Below, piece after piece: positions 10,118-17,785 of a stretch of 64,000 nt of DNA. Origin of the DNA: Paenibacillus radicibacter (GTDB taxonomy: Bacteria; Bacillota; Bacilli; Paenibacillales; NBRC-103111); NCBI RefSeq assembly GCF_024721995.1, contig NZ_JANQBC010000001.1:682001-746000 (forward strand). The letters run 5' to 3'. The notes beneath the pieces are model-generated. The model was not told the DNA's origin, did not search any database, and saw only the letters and a program-made list of their open reading frames with translations. Every line of letters begins with the position of its first letter. The stretch's first letter is position 1. A program made the position numbers and the translations under genes.

Positions 10118-11851
10118 ATGGCATTAGATGGAATCCTGGTCCGCGCACTTGCCCATGAATTGCAAGCTTGCGTAGGAGGCAGAATTAACAAAATATATCA
10201 ACCGACGCAGCGAGATTTAATTTTCCAGATTCGTGCACTCGGCCAGAACTACAAGCTGTTATTGTCCGCTAACCCGACTTATCCGCGGGTACATTTTACA
10301 GAAGAACAATTCATGAACCCGAAAGATGCACCGATGTTCTGTATGCTCATGCGTAAACACTGCGAGAGCGGCGTTATCCAGAGCGTCGAACAAGTTGGGA
10401 TGGAGCGCATTTTGCACATCCGCCTCAAGCAGCGTGATGAGCTTGGTGATGAGTCTTATAAGACGATTGTCATCGAAATTATGGGACGTCATAGCAACAT
10501 CATTCTGCTGGATGAAGCGACGAATACGATCGTGGATGGCATTAGTCATATTACACCTTCGATTTCTTCTTATCGCATCGTGATGCCGGGAAGTTCATAT
10601 ACAGCTCCACCTGAGCAGCATAAATTGAATCCACTTGAAGTGAATAAGGAACAGTTCCTATCGCAAATTCAGTTCGAAGAGCCTATCGAATCACAGTTAA
10701 TTCAACATTTCAGCGGGGTTAGTCCACTTGCTGCGAGAGAAATTGCTTATCGATCTGTTCAAAATAATGAACAAGTGTCTGAGGGAGAGAGATTGTGGCA
10801 AGCTTTTCTTCAGATGATGAGTTTGATTCGTGATGGGCAGTTCTCACCGAACATTGCAGAGGAAACAGAGACAGGAAAGCTATTCTTTGCTGTGTACCCA
10901 TTAACTCATGTTGATGGAGCAGTACAATCGTTCGAATCGTTATCTGCATGTTTGGAGCAGTATTATGGGGATAAAGCTGGACGTGACATGGTCAAGCAGA
11001 AGACGAGTGACCTCATTCGCTTCTTGCAAAATGAGATCAACAAAAACCGTAAAAAGCTGATCAAACTGGAAGAAACTAAAGTGGAAGCGAAAGATGCAGA
11101 TCGATTCCGTATTCTCGGAGAGCTGCTAACAGCTTCGCTCTATTCCATTCAAAAAGGCGATAAGTCTGTTGAGGTTGTGAATTATTACGATGAAAATCAA
11201 CAGATGATGACAATTGAGCTTGATCCACTGATTACACCTTCTGAGAATGCTCAGCGCTATTTTAAAAAATATACAAAAAGCAAAACAAGCCTACTCCATG
11301 TCGATGAACAAATGGCGCAAGCGAATGAGGAAATTAGGTATATGGAGGATATGCTTGGACAGCTTCATACGGCTGGACTACGGGATATTGAAGAGATTCG
11401 TGAGGAGCTTGCAGAAGGCGGATATGTACGTCAACGGGGCTTAAAGTCTCGTAAATCGAAGAAACCGGACAAACCACAACTTGCTTGCTATACCTCGTCT
11501 GAAGGTATTGCTATCTATGTAGGAAAAAATAATAAGCAGAACGAGTATCTGACTTGTCGCCTTGCGCATACGGGTGATACTTGGTTGCATACGAAGGACA
11601 TTCCGGGTTCTCATGTTGTGATTCGGGAGGCGAATTTCGGAGAAGAGACGCTGCATGAAGCAGCAATGCTTGCGGGGTATTTCTCTCAAGCTCGTGAATC
11701 GGCGAGTGTTCCTGTGGATTATACACAAATCCGCTATGTGCATAAGCCGAATGGCGCGAAACCGGGGTATGTGATTTACACGCATCAGAAGACTCTATTC
11801 GTGACGCCTGATGAGCAGAAGATTAAGCAGATGGCTGTTGTGATCAAATAA
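10118..11851 (+). CDS. rqcH: Ribosome-associated quality control factor RqcH (NFACT family)
   Basis: RqcH binds stalled 50S subunits still carrying peptidyl-tRNA and adds C-terminal alanine tails that mark the nascent chain for degradation. The 577-residue protein starts MALDGILVRALAHEL, with the NFACT-N domain (about 1-270), a helical coiled-coil middle, and the NFACT-R (DUF814) domain from about residue 445 (YTSSEGIAIYVGKNNKQNEYLT, WLHTKDIPGSHVVI). The family was once annotated as fibronectin-binding. An AAGGGG ribosome site precedes the ATG. The pairing with the Ca2+-ATPase matches the yloA/yloB neighbourhood. Confidence 0.93.
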   Translation: MALDGILVRALAHELQACVGGRINKIYQPTQRDLIFQIRALGQNYKLLLSANPTYPRVHFTEEQFMNPKDAPMFCMLMRKHCESGVIQSVEQVGMERILHIRLKQRDELGDESYKTIVIEIMGRHSNIILLDEATNTIVDGISHITPSISSYRIVMPGSSYTAPPEQHKLNPLEVNKEQFLSQIQFEEPIESQLIQHFSGVSPLAAREIAYRSVQNNEQVSEGERLWQAFLQMMSLIRDGQFSPNIAEETETGKLFFAVYPLTHVDGAVQSFESLSACLEQYYGDKAGRDMVKQKTSDLIRFLQNEINKNRKKLIKLEETKVEAKDADRFRILGELLTASLYSIQKGDKSVEVVNYYDENQQMMTIELDPLITPSENAQRYFKKYTKSKTSLLHVDEQMAQANEEIRYMEDMLGQLHTAGLRDIEEIREELAEGGYVRQRGLKSRKSKKPDKPQLACYTSSEGIAIYVGKNNKQNEYLTCRLAHTGDTWLHTKDIPGSHVVIREANFGEETLHEAAMLAGYFSQARESASVPVDYTQIRYVHKPNGAKPGYVIYTHQKTLFVTPDEQKIKQMAVVIK

Positions 11852-11883
11852 CTAAAAAGTGCTTCAATGAATGAGACGAAGAG

Positions 11884-11993
11884 AAGCCTATGTCCTGAAG
11901 AGCGTCAGCGGTGATCCTTTGAAAACGTGTTCCACCCTTCCAACCTAATAAAAAGGAACACGTTTTCAACAGAGCACGTAAGGATATAGGCTT
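11884..11993 (+). repeat. 110-bp nested inverted repeat, possible structured RNA or degenerate repeat element
   Basis: An outer pair of 13-nt arms (11884-11896 and 11981-11993, one G-U wobble) encloses an inner perfect 15-bp stem (TTGAAAACGTGTTCC at 11919-11933 with its complement at 11955-11969). No T-run follows on either strand, so it is not an ordinary terminator. It lies in the gap between rqcH and the folD promoter. Function unknown; a structured RNA, a small non-autonomous repeat or a protein-binding site are all possible. Confidence 0.6.
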
Positions 11994-12038
11994 ATCGCAG
12001 TCCCACACAATATGCACGAAGTGTCCATAATTAATTCA

Positions 12039-12067
12039 TTGAATTATTTGTATTTAGTTGATATCAT
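12039..12067 (+). promoter_or_regulatory. Promoter of the ZTP riboswitch-folD unit
   Basis: TTGAAT and TATCAT are separated by 17 nt; the predicted start near 12075 lies about 10 nt before the riboswitch aptamer. Confidence 0.6.
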
Positions 12068-12085
12068 TAGATCAATAATCGACTA

Positions 12086-12188
12086 TGTGTAACTGGCGGA
12101 GCATGGGTAACCATGAGGGAGCACATGGATAAATAGCCGTACGCCTGGGCAGAGGTAAGGGGATATCCCCTTACCTCTTTATGTTTTT
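12086..12188 (+). ncRNA. ZTP (pfl) riboswitch with intrinsic terminator, controlling folD
   Basis: The aptamer (about 12086-12152) has the pfl-motif landmarks in order: ACTGGCGG, a short hairpin ATGGGTAACCAT, GAGGGAGC, and the invariant-like CGCCTGGGCA block near 12141. Directly behind it a perfect stem GAGGTAAGGGG / CCCCTTACCTC (12152-12178) ends in a T-rich run, forming a classic terminator. ZTP riboswitches sense the folate-stress alarmone ZTP/ZMP and turn on one-carbon and purine genes; folD is a known target. Motif assignment is by eye; a covariance-model search would settle it. Confidence 0.88.
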
Positions 12189-12212
12189 ATCCAACTAGAG
12201 AGGGATGATAAG

Positions 12213-13091
12213 ATGACAGCAGAAAAAATAATATTGGACGGAAATTTAGTTGCAGCTGACATTAAGGGTAAATTAGTGGACAGAATCAATCGCCTGTCTG
12301 AGAAAGGTATTGTTCCATGTTTGGCGACTATTTTAGTAGGTGAAGATCCATCTTCAGCTACGTATGTACGGATGAAAGGAAACGCATGTAAGCGCCTTGG
12401 CATTCAATCTATTCGTGTTGATCTTCCGGAGAATACCTCGACGGATGAATTAATTGCAGCTATTAACAAACTGAATGCTGATCCTAATGTTCATGGAATA
12501 TTATTGCAACACCCTGTTCCAAATCAAATAGACGAAAGAGCCGCATTTGAAGCAATTAGTATTGAAAAAGATGTTGATGGAGTAACAACACTTGGATTTG
12601 CACAAAATGCCTTTGGGTTTGCTGACTTTCCATCCTGTACACCAGCAGCGATAATTGCGATTCTAGACTATTACAATATCCCTATTGAAGGGAAACACGC
12701 TGTTGTGATTGGGAGAAGTCCAATTCTTGGAAAACCTGTATCTGCAATGCTTTTAAACAGAAATGCAACGGTGACTACATGTCATTCTAAAACAACTCAT
12801 TTAGAAGATGTGGTTCGTTTAGGCGATATAATAGTAGCGGCGGTCGGTAAGCCGAAATTTGTTCAAGGTGATTGGATTAAACCAGGTGCTACCGTATTAG
12901 ATGCGGGTTACAATGAAGGAAATATTGGGGATGTTGACTATGATGCTTGTTTAGAGGATGCCTCTGCGATTACTCCTGTTCCAGCAGGGGTTGGTCCAGT
13001 AACAATTGCAACATTACTCAAACACACCGTTGAAGCCGCTGAAAAATTATCATTGCATGTAAATGATGGTATACTCTTCATTAAGGAATAA
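12213..13091 (+). CDS. folD: Methylenetetrahydrofolate dehydrogenase / methenyltetrahydrofolate cyclohydrolase, riboswitch-controlled copy
   Basis: This bifunctional enzyme interconverts 5,10-methylene- and 10-formyl-tetrahydrofolate. The 292-residue chain has the ATILVGEDPSSATYVRMKGNAC segment in two parts: YVRMKG with the catalytic Lys region, and GILLQHPVP where most FolDs read GxxVQLPLP. IEKDVDG and the Rossmann motif VVIGRSPILGKPVS follow, then the PVPAGVGPVTIATLL terminus. AGAGAGGGATGATAAG gives the ribosome site. Bacillales usually carry folD near xseA, so this is likely a second copy, kept for folate stress because of the ZTP riboswitch. Its base use looks more AT-rich than the neighbours, which hints at transfer. 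Confidence 0.93.
   Translation: MTAEKIILDGNLVAADIKGKLVDRINRLSEKGIVPCLATILVGEDPSSATYVRMKGNACKRLGIQSIRVDLPENTSTDELIAAINKLNADPNVHGILLQHPVPNQIDERAAFEAISIEKDVDGVTTLGFAQNAFGFADFPSCTPAAIIAILDYYNIPIEGKHAVVIGRSPILGKPVSAMLLNRNATVTTCHSKTTHLEDVVRLGDIIVAAVGKPKFVQGDWIKPGATVLDAGYNEGNIGDVDYDACLEDASAITPVPAGVGPVTIATLLKHTVEAAEKLSLHVNDGILFIKE
13047..13075 (+). promoter_or_regulatory. Probable cat promoter inside the 3' end of folD
   Basis: TTATCA and TATACT are 17 nt apart, and the -10 is extended (TGG before TATACT). The predicted start near 13083 would give a leader of about 100 nt carrying the attenuator peptide. Confidence 0.45.
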
Positions 13092-13116
13092 TTTCTCAAG
13101 AGAGTGTGATGTGGAT

Positions 13117-13146
13117 ATGGTTAAAGCAGTTGATCAAACCTCCTAA
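13117..13146 (+). CDS. cat leader peptide (translational attenuator), MVKAVDQTS
   Basis: A 9-codon ORF ends inside the left arm of the hairpin that hides the cat ribosome site. The peptide resembles the known cat-86 leader, which begins MVKTD. In the family, chloramphenicol stalls a ribosome in the leader, the hairpin opens and the cat ribosome site becomes free. The leader's own ribosome site is weak by eye. A different ATG at 13109 opens a 23-codon frame, but it does not have the leader layout. Confidence 0.75.
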   Translation: MVKAVDQTS

Positions 13147-13175
13147 AATTAACATGCAATACATTTTAGGAGGTT
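13137..13175 (+). promoter_or_regulatory. Attenuator hairpin sequestering the cat ribosome binding site
   Basis: Perfect 13-bp arms AACCTCCTAAAAT (13137-13149) and ATTTTAGGAGGTT (13163-13175) with a 13-nt loop. The right arm contains the AGGAGG site placed 9 nt before the cat ATG at 13183, and the left arm holds the last codons of the leader peptide. This is the layout of inducible Gram-positive cat genes. Confidence 0.88.
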
Positions 13176-13182
13176 ATTAAAA

Positions 13183-13851
13183 ATGATTTTCAATCCGATT
13201 ACCATTGATACTTGGAGCAGAAAACCCTACTTTGAACATTATTTAAACAATATCATATGCACTTACAGCATGACGGCAAATATTGATATCACGTGTCTAT
13301 TGCCAGAACTTAAGAAAAAAACGATTAAGTTGTATCCTACACTCATTCACATGATCTCTACGGTAGTAAACCGACATGTTGAATTTCGCACTTGTTTTGA
13401 TGGTGAGGGTCAATTAGGTTATTGGGACTGCATGTCTCCCAGCTTTACCATTTTCCATGATGATGATCAGACTTTTTCAAGCATCTGGACTGTATTCAGT
13501 GAAGAATTTAACGATTTCTACAACCGTTATCTGGATGATATGAAACGATACGGAAGTGTTAAACAATTTGCAGCTAAAGCAAACGAACCACCTAACACCT
13601 TCCCTATTTCTAGCATTCCGTGGGTTAGCTTCACAGGTTTTAACCTGAACGTGTATAACGAGGGAACGTATTTACTTCCCATCTTTACAATGGGGAAATA
13701 TACTCAGCAAGACGAGAAAATACTGTTACCTTTATCGGGACAATTCCACCATGCTGTTTGTGACGGCTACCACGCGGGTCTGCTGTTTAATGAATTACAA
13801 TTACATGCAAATACATGTAGGGAATGGTTGCTAACGGAACACAATATTTAA
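13183..13851 (+). CDS. cat: Chloramphenicol O-acetyltransferase, type A (CatA)
   Basis: It transfers acetyl from acetyl-CoA to the 3-hydroxyl of chloramphenicol. The 222-residue length, the start FNPITIDTWSRKPYFEHY and the catalytic signature FHHAVCDGYH (catalytic His190, structural Asp194) are all typical of the trimeric type A enzymes. The substrate-pocket stretch SIPWVSFTGFNLN is intact, so the enzyme looks functional. Control is by the leader-peptide attenuator just upstream. It lies 91 bp behind the riboswitch-controlled folD, and a bidirectional terminator closes the unit. Confidence 0.95.
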   Translation: MIFNPITIDTWSRKPYFEHYLNNIICTYSMTANIDITCLLPELKKKTIKLYPTLIHMISTVVNRHVEFRTCFDGEGQLGYWDCMSPSFTIFHDDDQTFSSIWTVFSEEFNDFYNRYLDDMKRYGSVKQFAAKANEPPNTFPISSIPWVSFTGFNLNVYNEGTYLLPIFTMGKYTQQDEKILLPLSGQFHHAVCDGYHAGLLFNELQLHANTCREWLLTEHNI

Positions 13852-13860
13852 AACTACAAA

Positions 13861-13897
13861 TGGGAGAGCCCTCATATTCTGATGGCTCTCCCATTTT
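13861..13897. terminator. Bidirectional terminator between cat and the Ntn-hydrolase gene
   Basis: TGGGAGAGCC / GGCTCTCCCA stem (13861-13892) followed by TTTTACT on the plus strand. It sits between converging genes. Confidence 0.75.
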
Positions 13898-13924
13898 ACT
13901 TCACAAACTCTATTTCGATAGTAT

Positions 13925-14929
13925 CTAATTTCCCCTGTTCGGAAAATGGTCTGGAAATGACGCGATAAAGTCAATCATTTCATCGGTAATACGCCAATCA
14001 AATGCTTTTGTCAAAATAGGATCCCTGAAAAACGATCCTGCAACCATTCGGTTCAAATCCAAGTTGTAGTTGATATAGGAAACAGCGGGCTGTTGAAGGT
14101 TTAGCGCCACCGGTACTGCAACTGAAGAAAAATCTACCTCGTTAATCCGCACTGTTTTCAGCTCTGGATATATACTTGTCGCGAAATGAAGCTGCATCTG
14201 CTTTAAGTCATAGATAATACTGTATGCAGTATCTTCCCTGCGCACTAATTCTAATGTCTCCAAAATGAATTGGAGTCGCTCTCCCTCACTCGCCTTGTTC
14301 ACACACGCAAAGCGATTCGCCCCTTTAATGAATCGATTCATAGAATTGGAGTCGTAATCGCTGTATACGTTACGCCAGTGTGCTTCTTTATCTTCCATAT
14401 CTCTAATCGCTTCTAAGTAAGGCGTGTTTGCCATAATTGAAATAGGCAGAGAGTTTCCTCGATATATGTGCATAACACCACCTAGGAATTCAACTATCGC
14501 GCAATCTCCAGAGCGATCAGCTATCATATAATGCAACCTAGACATCGGCTGCGTTATGCGTACTTCGTTAGCAGCTTGTTGCGCTTCCTTTACTGTGGCG
14601 CAAGTATCTAGGATCAACTGAATCCACTGCAACTCTCCAATAGCCGGCAGACGATCGTCATCTGTATAAAAAGATTGCCATAGTGTCGTCTGTTCAACAA
14701 CAAGTCCCGCTTCATTGATGCCGCCGTTTGGCATTTCTTTGCCGACTTGCGAAATGGTAAGACTGCCATATCGGGATATCCATCTTGCAGGAAGCTCTGG
14801 CGGTTTCACAAGGGCGCTTTTGGCTACACCACGTTTATTCGTAAATATGTATACTCCATCGTATGGGATATCCTGATTTTTGCCCAGAAGCCGTTGACTC
14901 TCCGGGTTGAAAAAAATTGCAGTACTCAT
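13925..14929 (-). CDS. Choloylglycine-hydrolase / linear-amide C-N hydrolase family protein with Ser at the nucleophile position
   Basis: The 334-residue chain resembles Ntn hydrolases of the penicillin V acylase / bile salt hydrolase family (MEROPS C59 or C45-like), which cut linear amide bonds. Seen: STAIFFNPESQRLLGKNQD at the N terminus, RYGSLTISQVGKEMPNGGINEAGLVVEQT, the QWIQLILDTCATVKEA stretch, and a central Asn-Thr pair (MANTPYLEA). The family normally exposes Cys2 after Met removal; here residue 2 is Ser. No signal peptide is present, so it is probably cytoplasmic. The ATG overlaps the upstream regulator stop (ATGA), meaning tight co-translation. The substrate is unknown; it could be a Ser-nucleophile enzyme or a non-catalytic sensor. 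Confidence 0.72.
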   Translation of the reverse strand: MSTAIFFNPESQRLLGKNQDIPYDGVYIFTNKRGVAKSALVKPPELPARWISRYGSLTISQVGKEMPNGGINEAGLVVEQTTLWQSFYTDDDRLPAIGELQWIQLILDTCATVKEAQQAANEVRITQPMSRLHYMIADRSGDCAIVEFLGGVMHIYRGNSLPISIMANTPYLEAIRDMEDKEAHWRNVYSDYDSNSMNRFIKGANRFACVNKASEGERLQFILETLELVRREDTAYSIIYDLKQMQLHFATSIYPELKTVRINEVDFSSVAVPVALNLQQPAVSYINYNLDLNRMVAGSFFRDPILTKAFDWRITDEMIDFIASFPDHFPNRGN

Positions 14930-15441
14930 CTTTGTTCCTCTTCTTTATTTAACTTCATTTCAAGTTCTTCCACCCGTTCGGATTCGAGTTCAAATATTAC
15001 GTAATCTAATAATCTATTAATTCGTTCGTCGTTTAGCTGAAGTAAGGCATTCATTTTAGCTAATTGGTGTTGCCTTGTCCTCTCTTTAAGAAGATTTTGT
15101 TTTTTCTCTCTAAATGGTTTGATGTCTTCGTCATCAACTCCATCCTCTTCAAATTGTGCCACTTTCAGCTCTAACAATAAGATATGAACATCTACTTTCT
15201 TCACAGGTGTCAACGGTTCTGCAAAGTTGTTGCTATCTACGAAAACAGTCCCATCTACCCCAAAATAATTCGCTAGAGACTGTAGCCGTTCTTGCGGAAT
15301 TGGTCGTCGCTTTTTAATCCAATCCGAAAACTGTTGCGGTGTGATGTGAAGCTGACGACCAATTCCTGAATACGATTGCTCGTTAATCATAACCAAGTAT
15401 TCCAATACTGTTTTGGAAAAGACCTCTTCCCTCTGCCTCAT
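14926..15441 (-). CDS. HTH regulator (XRE-like), translationally coupled to the Ntn-hydrolase gene
   Basis: A 171-residue protein with a helix-turn-helix in the first third (YSGIGRQLHITPQQFSDWIKK, split here as residues about 23-43), followed by a charged, helical, coiled-coil-like C terminus rich in Glu, Lys and Arg. The start at 15441 has GGAG 7 nt upstream. The gene stop overlaps the next start by 4 nt. Three copies of a 15-bp palindrome lie across its promoter, so autoregulation is likely. I do not recognise a named family beyond the HTH fold. Confidence 0.75.
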   Translation of the reverse strand: MRQREEVFSKTVLEYLVMINEQSYSGIGRQLHITPQQFSDWIKKRRPIPQERLQSLANYFGVDGTVFVDSNNFAEPLTPVKKVDVHILLLELKVAQFEEDGVDDEDIKPFREKKQNLLKERTRQHQLAKMNALLQLNDERINRLLDYVIFELESERVEELEMKLNKEEEQR

Positions 15442-15453
15442 ACCATCACTCCA

Positions 15454-15524
15454 TGACGTAATTTATGTCAATAATATATCAAAAGACATAAATTGCGTCA
15501 ATAAAAATGACATAATTTATGTCT
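15454..15524. promoter_or_regulatory. Three palindromic operator copies upstream of the HTH gene
   Basis: Three copies of GACRTAAWTTATGTC: 15454-15470, 15484-15500 (one half degenerate, GCGTC) and 15508-15524. The last is a perfect 15-bp palindrome around a central base. Centres are about 30 and 24 bp apart. The middle copy covers the -35 of the promoter at 15473-15501. The arrangement suits cooperative repression by the adjacent HTH protein. Confidence 0.82.
15473..15501 (-). promoter_or_regulatory. Promoter of the HTH/Ntn-hydrolase operon
   Basis: On the minus strand TTGACG and TATATT are separated by 17 nt, with the -35 inside the second operator copy. Confidence 0.65.
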
Positions 15525-15621
15525 TTCTTTTAAAAAGCAGATGTACCATCGTTGCCATTTGTCAAAACGAAATAGCGCTACTTAGAGTTAAAGTTTGTGA
15601 CTTAAGGGGGTAATCCCGTTT

Positions 15622-16881
15622 TCACTCCTCCACAATCTTAAGCTCAGGCATCCAGCGTGTCATTTCGACACGCAGCTTGGAAAGCCACATTTTACTATTC
15701 GGCAAACTTTCTTCGGTCACTTTAGACAATAGTTGGATCTCATATTTACGCCATTTGCGGTGATCCACGTAAGTTGGAAGGAATGTAGGGTTTGTTACTT
15801 GAAGTGTTTTCTTGTCCCCTTCTTTCACCAATTCAATATCCACGTTCAGAATGCCCCCAATGTAGCGTCGAGGTTCGTTTAGTTCTTGAGCAGCGAGGAA
15901 ATTGCCAAGTGAATAGATGACGAATGCTCTACTTCCATCTTCGCGCGTCATCCATTCTACAGGTTGAAGTACATGCGTATGATGACCGAGAATGATATCT
16001 GCGCCTTGATCGACAGCGTATTTAGCCCATTCCTTCTGAAAGTCATTCGGTAAGATGTCGTATTCATTTCCAAAATGTAGGCTCACGACGACAGCATCTG
16101 CCTCTTTTTGGGCTTGCTGAATTTCAGCTTTCATTATCTCTTTATCTAACGTGCCGAGCATGAAAGATTTATCTACTGGAAGCTGTAGACCATTCATTCC
16201 GTATGTATAACCGACGAATGCGACTTTAATACCATTTGCACTCAGTACACGAACTCGACTTCGATCTTCAACACTTTCATAAGCACCGACTCGCTCAATT
16301 CCAATTGTTTTCCAATTGCTCATGGCGGCAATCAAGCCTGCTTCACCTTTATCCAGCATGTGATTATTCGCCATTGTGACAATATCTACGCCTACTGCTT
16401 GTAATGTGTGACCAAGCTCAATTGGACTATTAAATCTTGGATATGAAGATATTCCATAGGCTTCGCCAGCTATTAAGGATTCTGAATTGGCGAATGTTAG
16501 ATCTGGCTTTTGTAAATAAGGCTTCACTTGTTCGAAAATATGATCGAAATCGTATCCTGTTTCTTTCTTCGCTTCACTATAAATGGATTGATGCAGCAGG
16601 ACATCTCCTACTGCACCTAGTGTTATTTTGGACGTTGTCCGCGCGGGTATCAAAGTTGGTGTTAGCTCTGGAGTGGGGCTAGGTGTCACAAGCGATTGCG
16701 GGTTTGGTTCAATGCTAGGGATCAAACTTGGTTGTACACTTTCTTTTGGGGCTGACTCTTTTTTTTCTAAAGTATTAGGTTCCTGTGCTCCGAGACATCC
16801 CGACAGTATCAGAAAGCTAGCCAAGACTAGGGCAATACTACCGTAGTACAACCTCCTGGTGGCTGATCTTCCATCCTTCAT
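15622..16881 (-). CDS. CapA family lipoprotein (poly-gamma-glutamate capsule-type metallophosphatase fold)
   Basis: A 419-residue lipoprotein with an N-terminal signal ending in the lipobox LSGCLG, then a Ser/Pro/Thr-rich linker (residues about 40-80) and a CapA/PGA_cap domain. The domain shows the GAVGDVLLHQSIYSEAK start, MANNHMLDKGEAGL, VSLHFGNEYDILPN and GHHTHVLQPVEW, the His/Asp/Asn set of a calcineurin-like fold. In Bacillus, CapA acts with CapBC in poly-gamma-glutamate export; here no capB or capC is nearby, so the role is uncertain. An AGAAGG site precedes the start. Confidence 0.85.
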   Translation of the reverse strand: MKDGRSATRRLYYGSIALVLASFLILSGCLGAQEPNTLEKKESAPKESVQPSLIPSIEPNPQSLVTPSPTPELTPTLIPARTTSKITLGAVGDVLLHQSIYSEAKKETGYDFDHIFEQVKPYLQKPDLTFANSESLIAGEAYGISSYPRFNSPIELGHTLQAVGVDIVTMANNHMLDKGEAGLIAAMSNWKTIGIERVGAYESVEDRSRVRVLSANGIKVAFVGYTYGMNGLQLPVDKSFMLGTLDKEIMKAEIQQAQKEADAVVVSLHFGNEYDILPNDFQKEWAKYAVDQGADIILGHHTHVLQPVEWMTREDGSRAFVIYSLGNFLAAQELNEPRRYIGGILNVDIELVKEGDKKTLQVTNPTFLPTYVDHRKWRKYEIQLLSKVTEESLPNSKMWLSKLRVEMTRWMPELKIVEE

Positions 16882-16909
16882 GTCAGTAAGCCTTCTTTCT
16901 ATATAAGGG

Positions 16910-17785
16910 CTATTTACTCCAAGTATCTACAAGTGATGTTAAGTATTGTTTAAGTTGTACTTGTAATTCGGGTCTTTCTAACGCTAGTTCAATTGTCGCT
17001 TCGATATAACCGAGCTTATCCCCGACATCGTAACGTTTACCGTGCATCGGATAGGCGATCATAGATTGAGATTGATTTAACACACGCAGAGCATCTGTCA
17101 GTTGAATTTCGCCACCACGTCCTGGTTTACATTTTTCCAAGATAGAGAAAATTTCCGGCGTAATAATATAACGTCCAATAACAGCTAGATTAGAAGGCGC
17201 TTGACTTCTTTCCGGTTTCTCTACAAGATCAGCAATGCGCTTATATTTATCATGTGTATCTGCTGGAGAGATAATTCCATATTTACTTACTTCTTCCCAT
17301 GCCACTTCTTGCACTGCGATGATCGAGGAGCGCGTTTCCTCATACAGTTCCATCATGCCTTGTAAAAAGGGTGGGCTCGACTCAATAATGTCATCACCAA
17401 GTAATACAGCAAATGGCTCATTGCCGATAAATTTACGTGCACAATAGATGGCATGTCCAAGACCAAGCGGTTCTTTTTGCCTAATATAATGTACATCTGC
17501 TAGATTCGAAACCGTCCTGACTTTAGTAAGTAAATCAACGGCGTTCTTCTCTTCTAACATCACTTCGAGTTCAGCTGCCTTGTCAAAATGATCCTCGATC
17601 GCTCGTTTATTCCGACCTGTAACGATAATAATATCTTCAATACCCGAGGAAATCGCTTCCTCTACGATGTATTGAATGGCAGGCTTATCTACGATGGGAA
17701 GCATTTCCTTGGGCTGTGCCTTAGTTGCTGGGAGAAATCGTGTGCCGAGACCTGCTGCTGGAATAATCGCCTTACGAATTCGCAT
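16910..17785 (-). CDS. galU: UTP-glucose-1-phosphate uridylyltransferase
   Basis: It makes UDP-glucose for glycolipids, teichoic acid glucosylation and exopolysaccharide. The nucleotide-binding start KAIIPAAGLGTRFLPATKA, the catalytic-Lys motif QPKEMLPIVDKP and LLGDDII are present in 291 residues. The start at 17785 has AGGAG 8 nt upstream and overlaps the end of the PHP gene by 14 nt, so the two are probably one transcript. Confidence 0.94.
   Translation of the reverse strand: MRIRKAIIPAAGLGTRFLPATKAQPKEMLPIVDKPAIQYIVEEAISSGIEDIIIVTGRNKRAIEDHFDKAAELEVMLEEKNAVDLLTKVRTVSNLADVHYIRQKEPLGLGHAIYCARKFIGNEPFAVLLGDDIIESSPPFLQGMMELYEETRSSIIAVQEVAWEEVSKYGIISPADTHDKYKRIADLVEKPERSQAPSNLAVIGRYIITPEIFSILEKCKPGRGGEIQLTDALRVLNQSQSMIAYPMHGKRYDVGDKLGYIEATIELALERPELQVQLKQYLTSLVDTWSK

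Noticed and set aside
11927-11938. A 12-nt match, GTGTTCCACCCT, shared by the 110-bp repeat and the rpsD leader region (about 44504-44515)
   Set aside because: A 12-base match is expected by chance in 64 kb, and the two structures otherwise differ.
13109-13180. A 23-codon frame from the ATG at 13109 as the cat leader peptide
   Set aside because: It runs through both arms of the hairpin, while the 13117 frame ends in the left arm as in known cat leaders.
15622-16881. A complete poly-gamma-glutamate capsule locus around the CapA protein
   Set aside because: No capB, capC or capE gene lies nearby, so only the CapA-fold lipoprotein can be supported.
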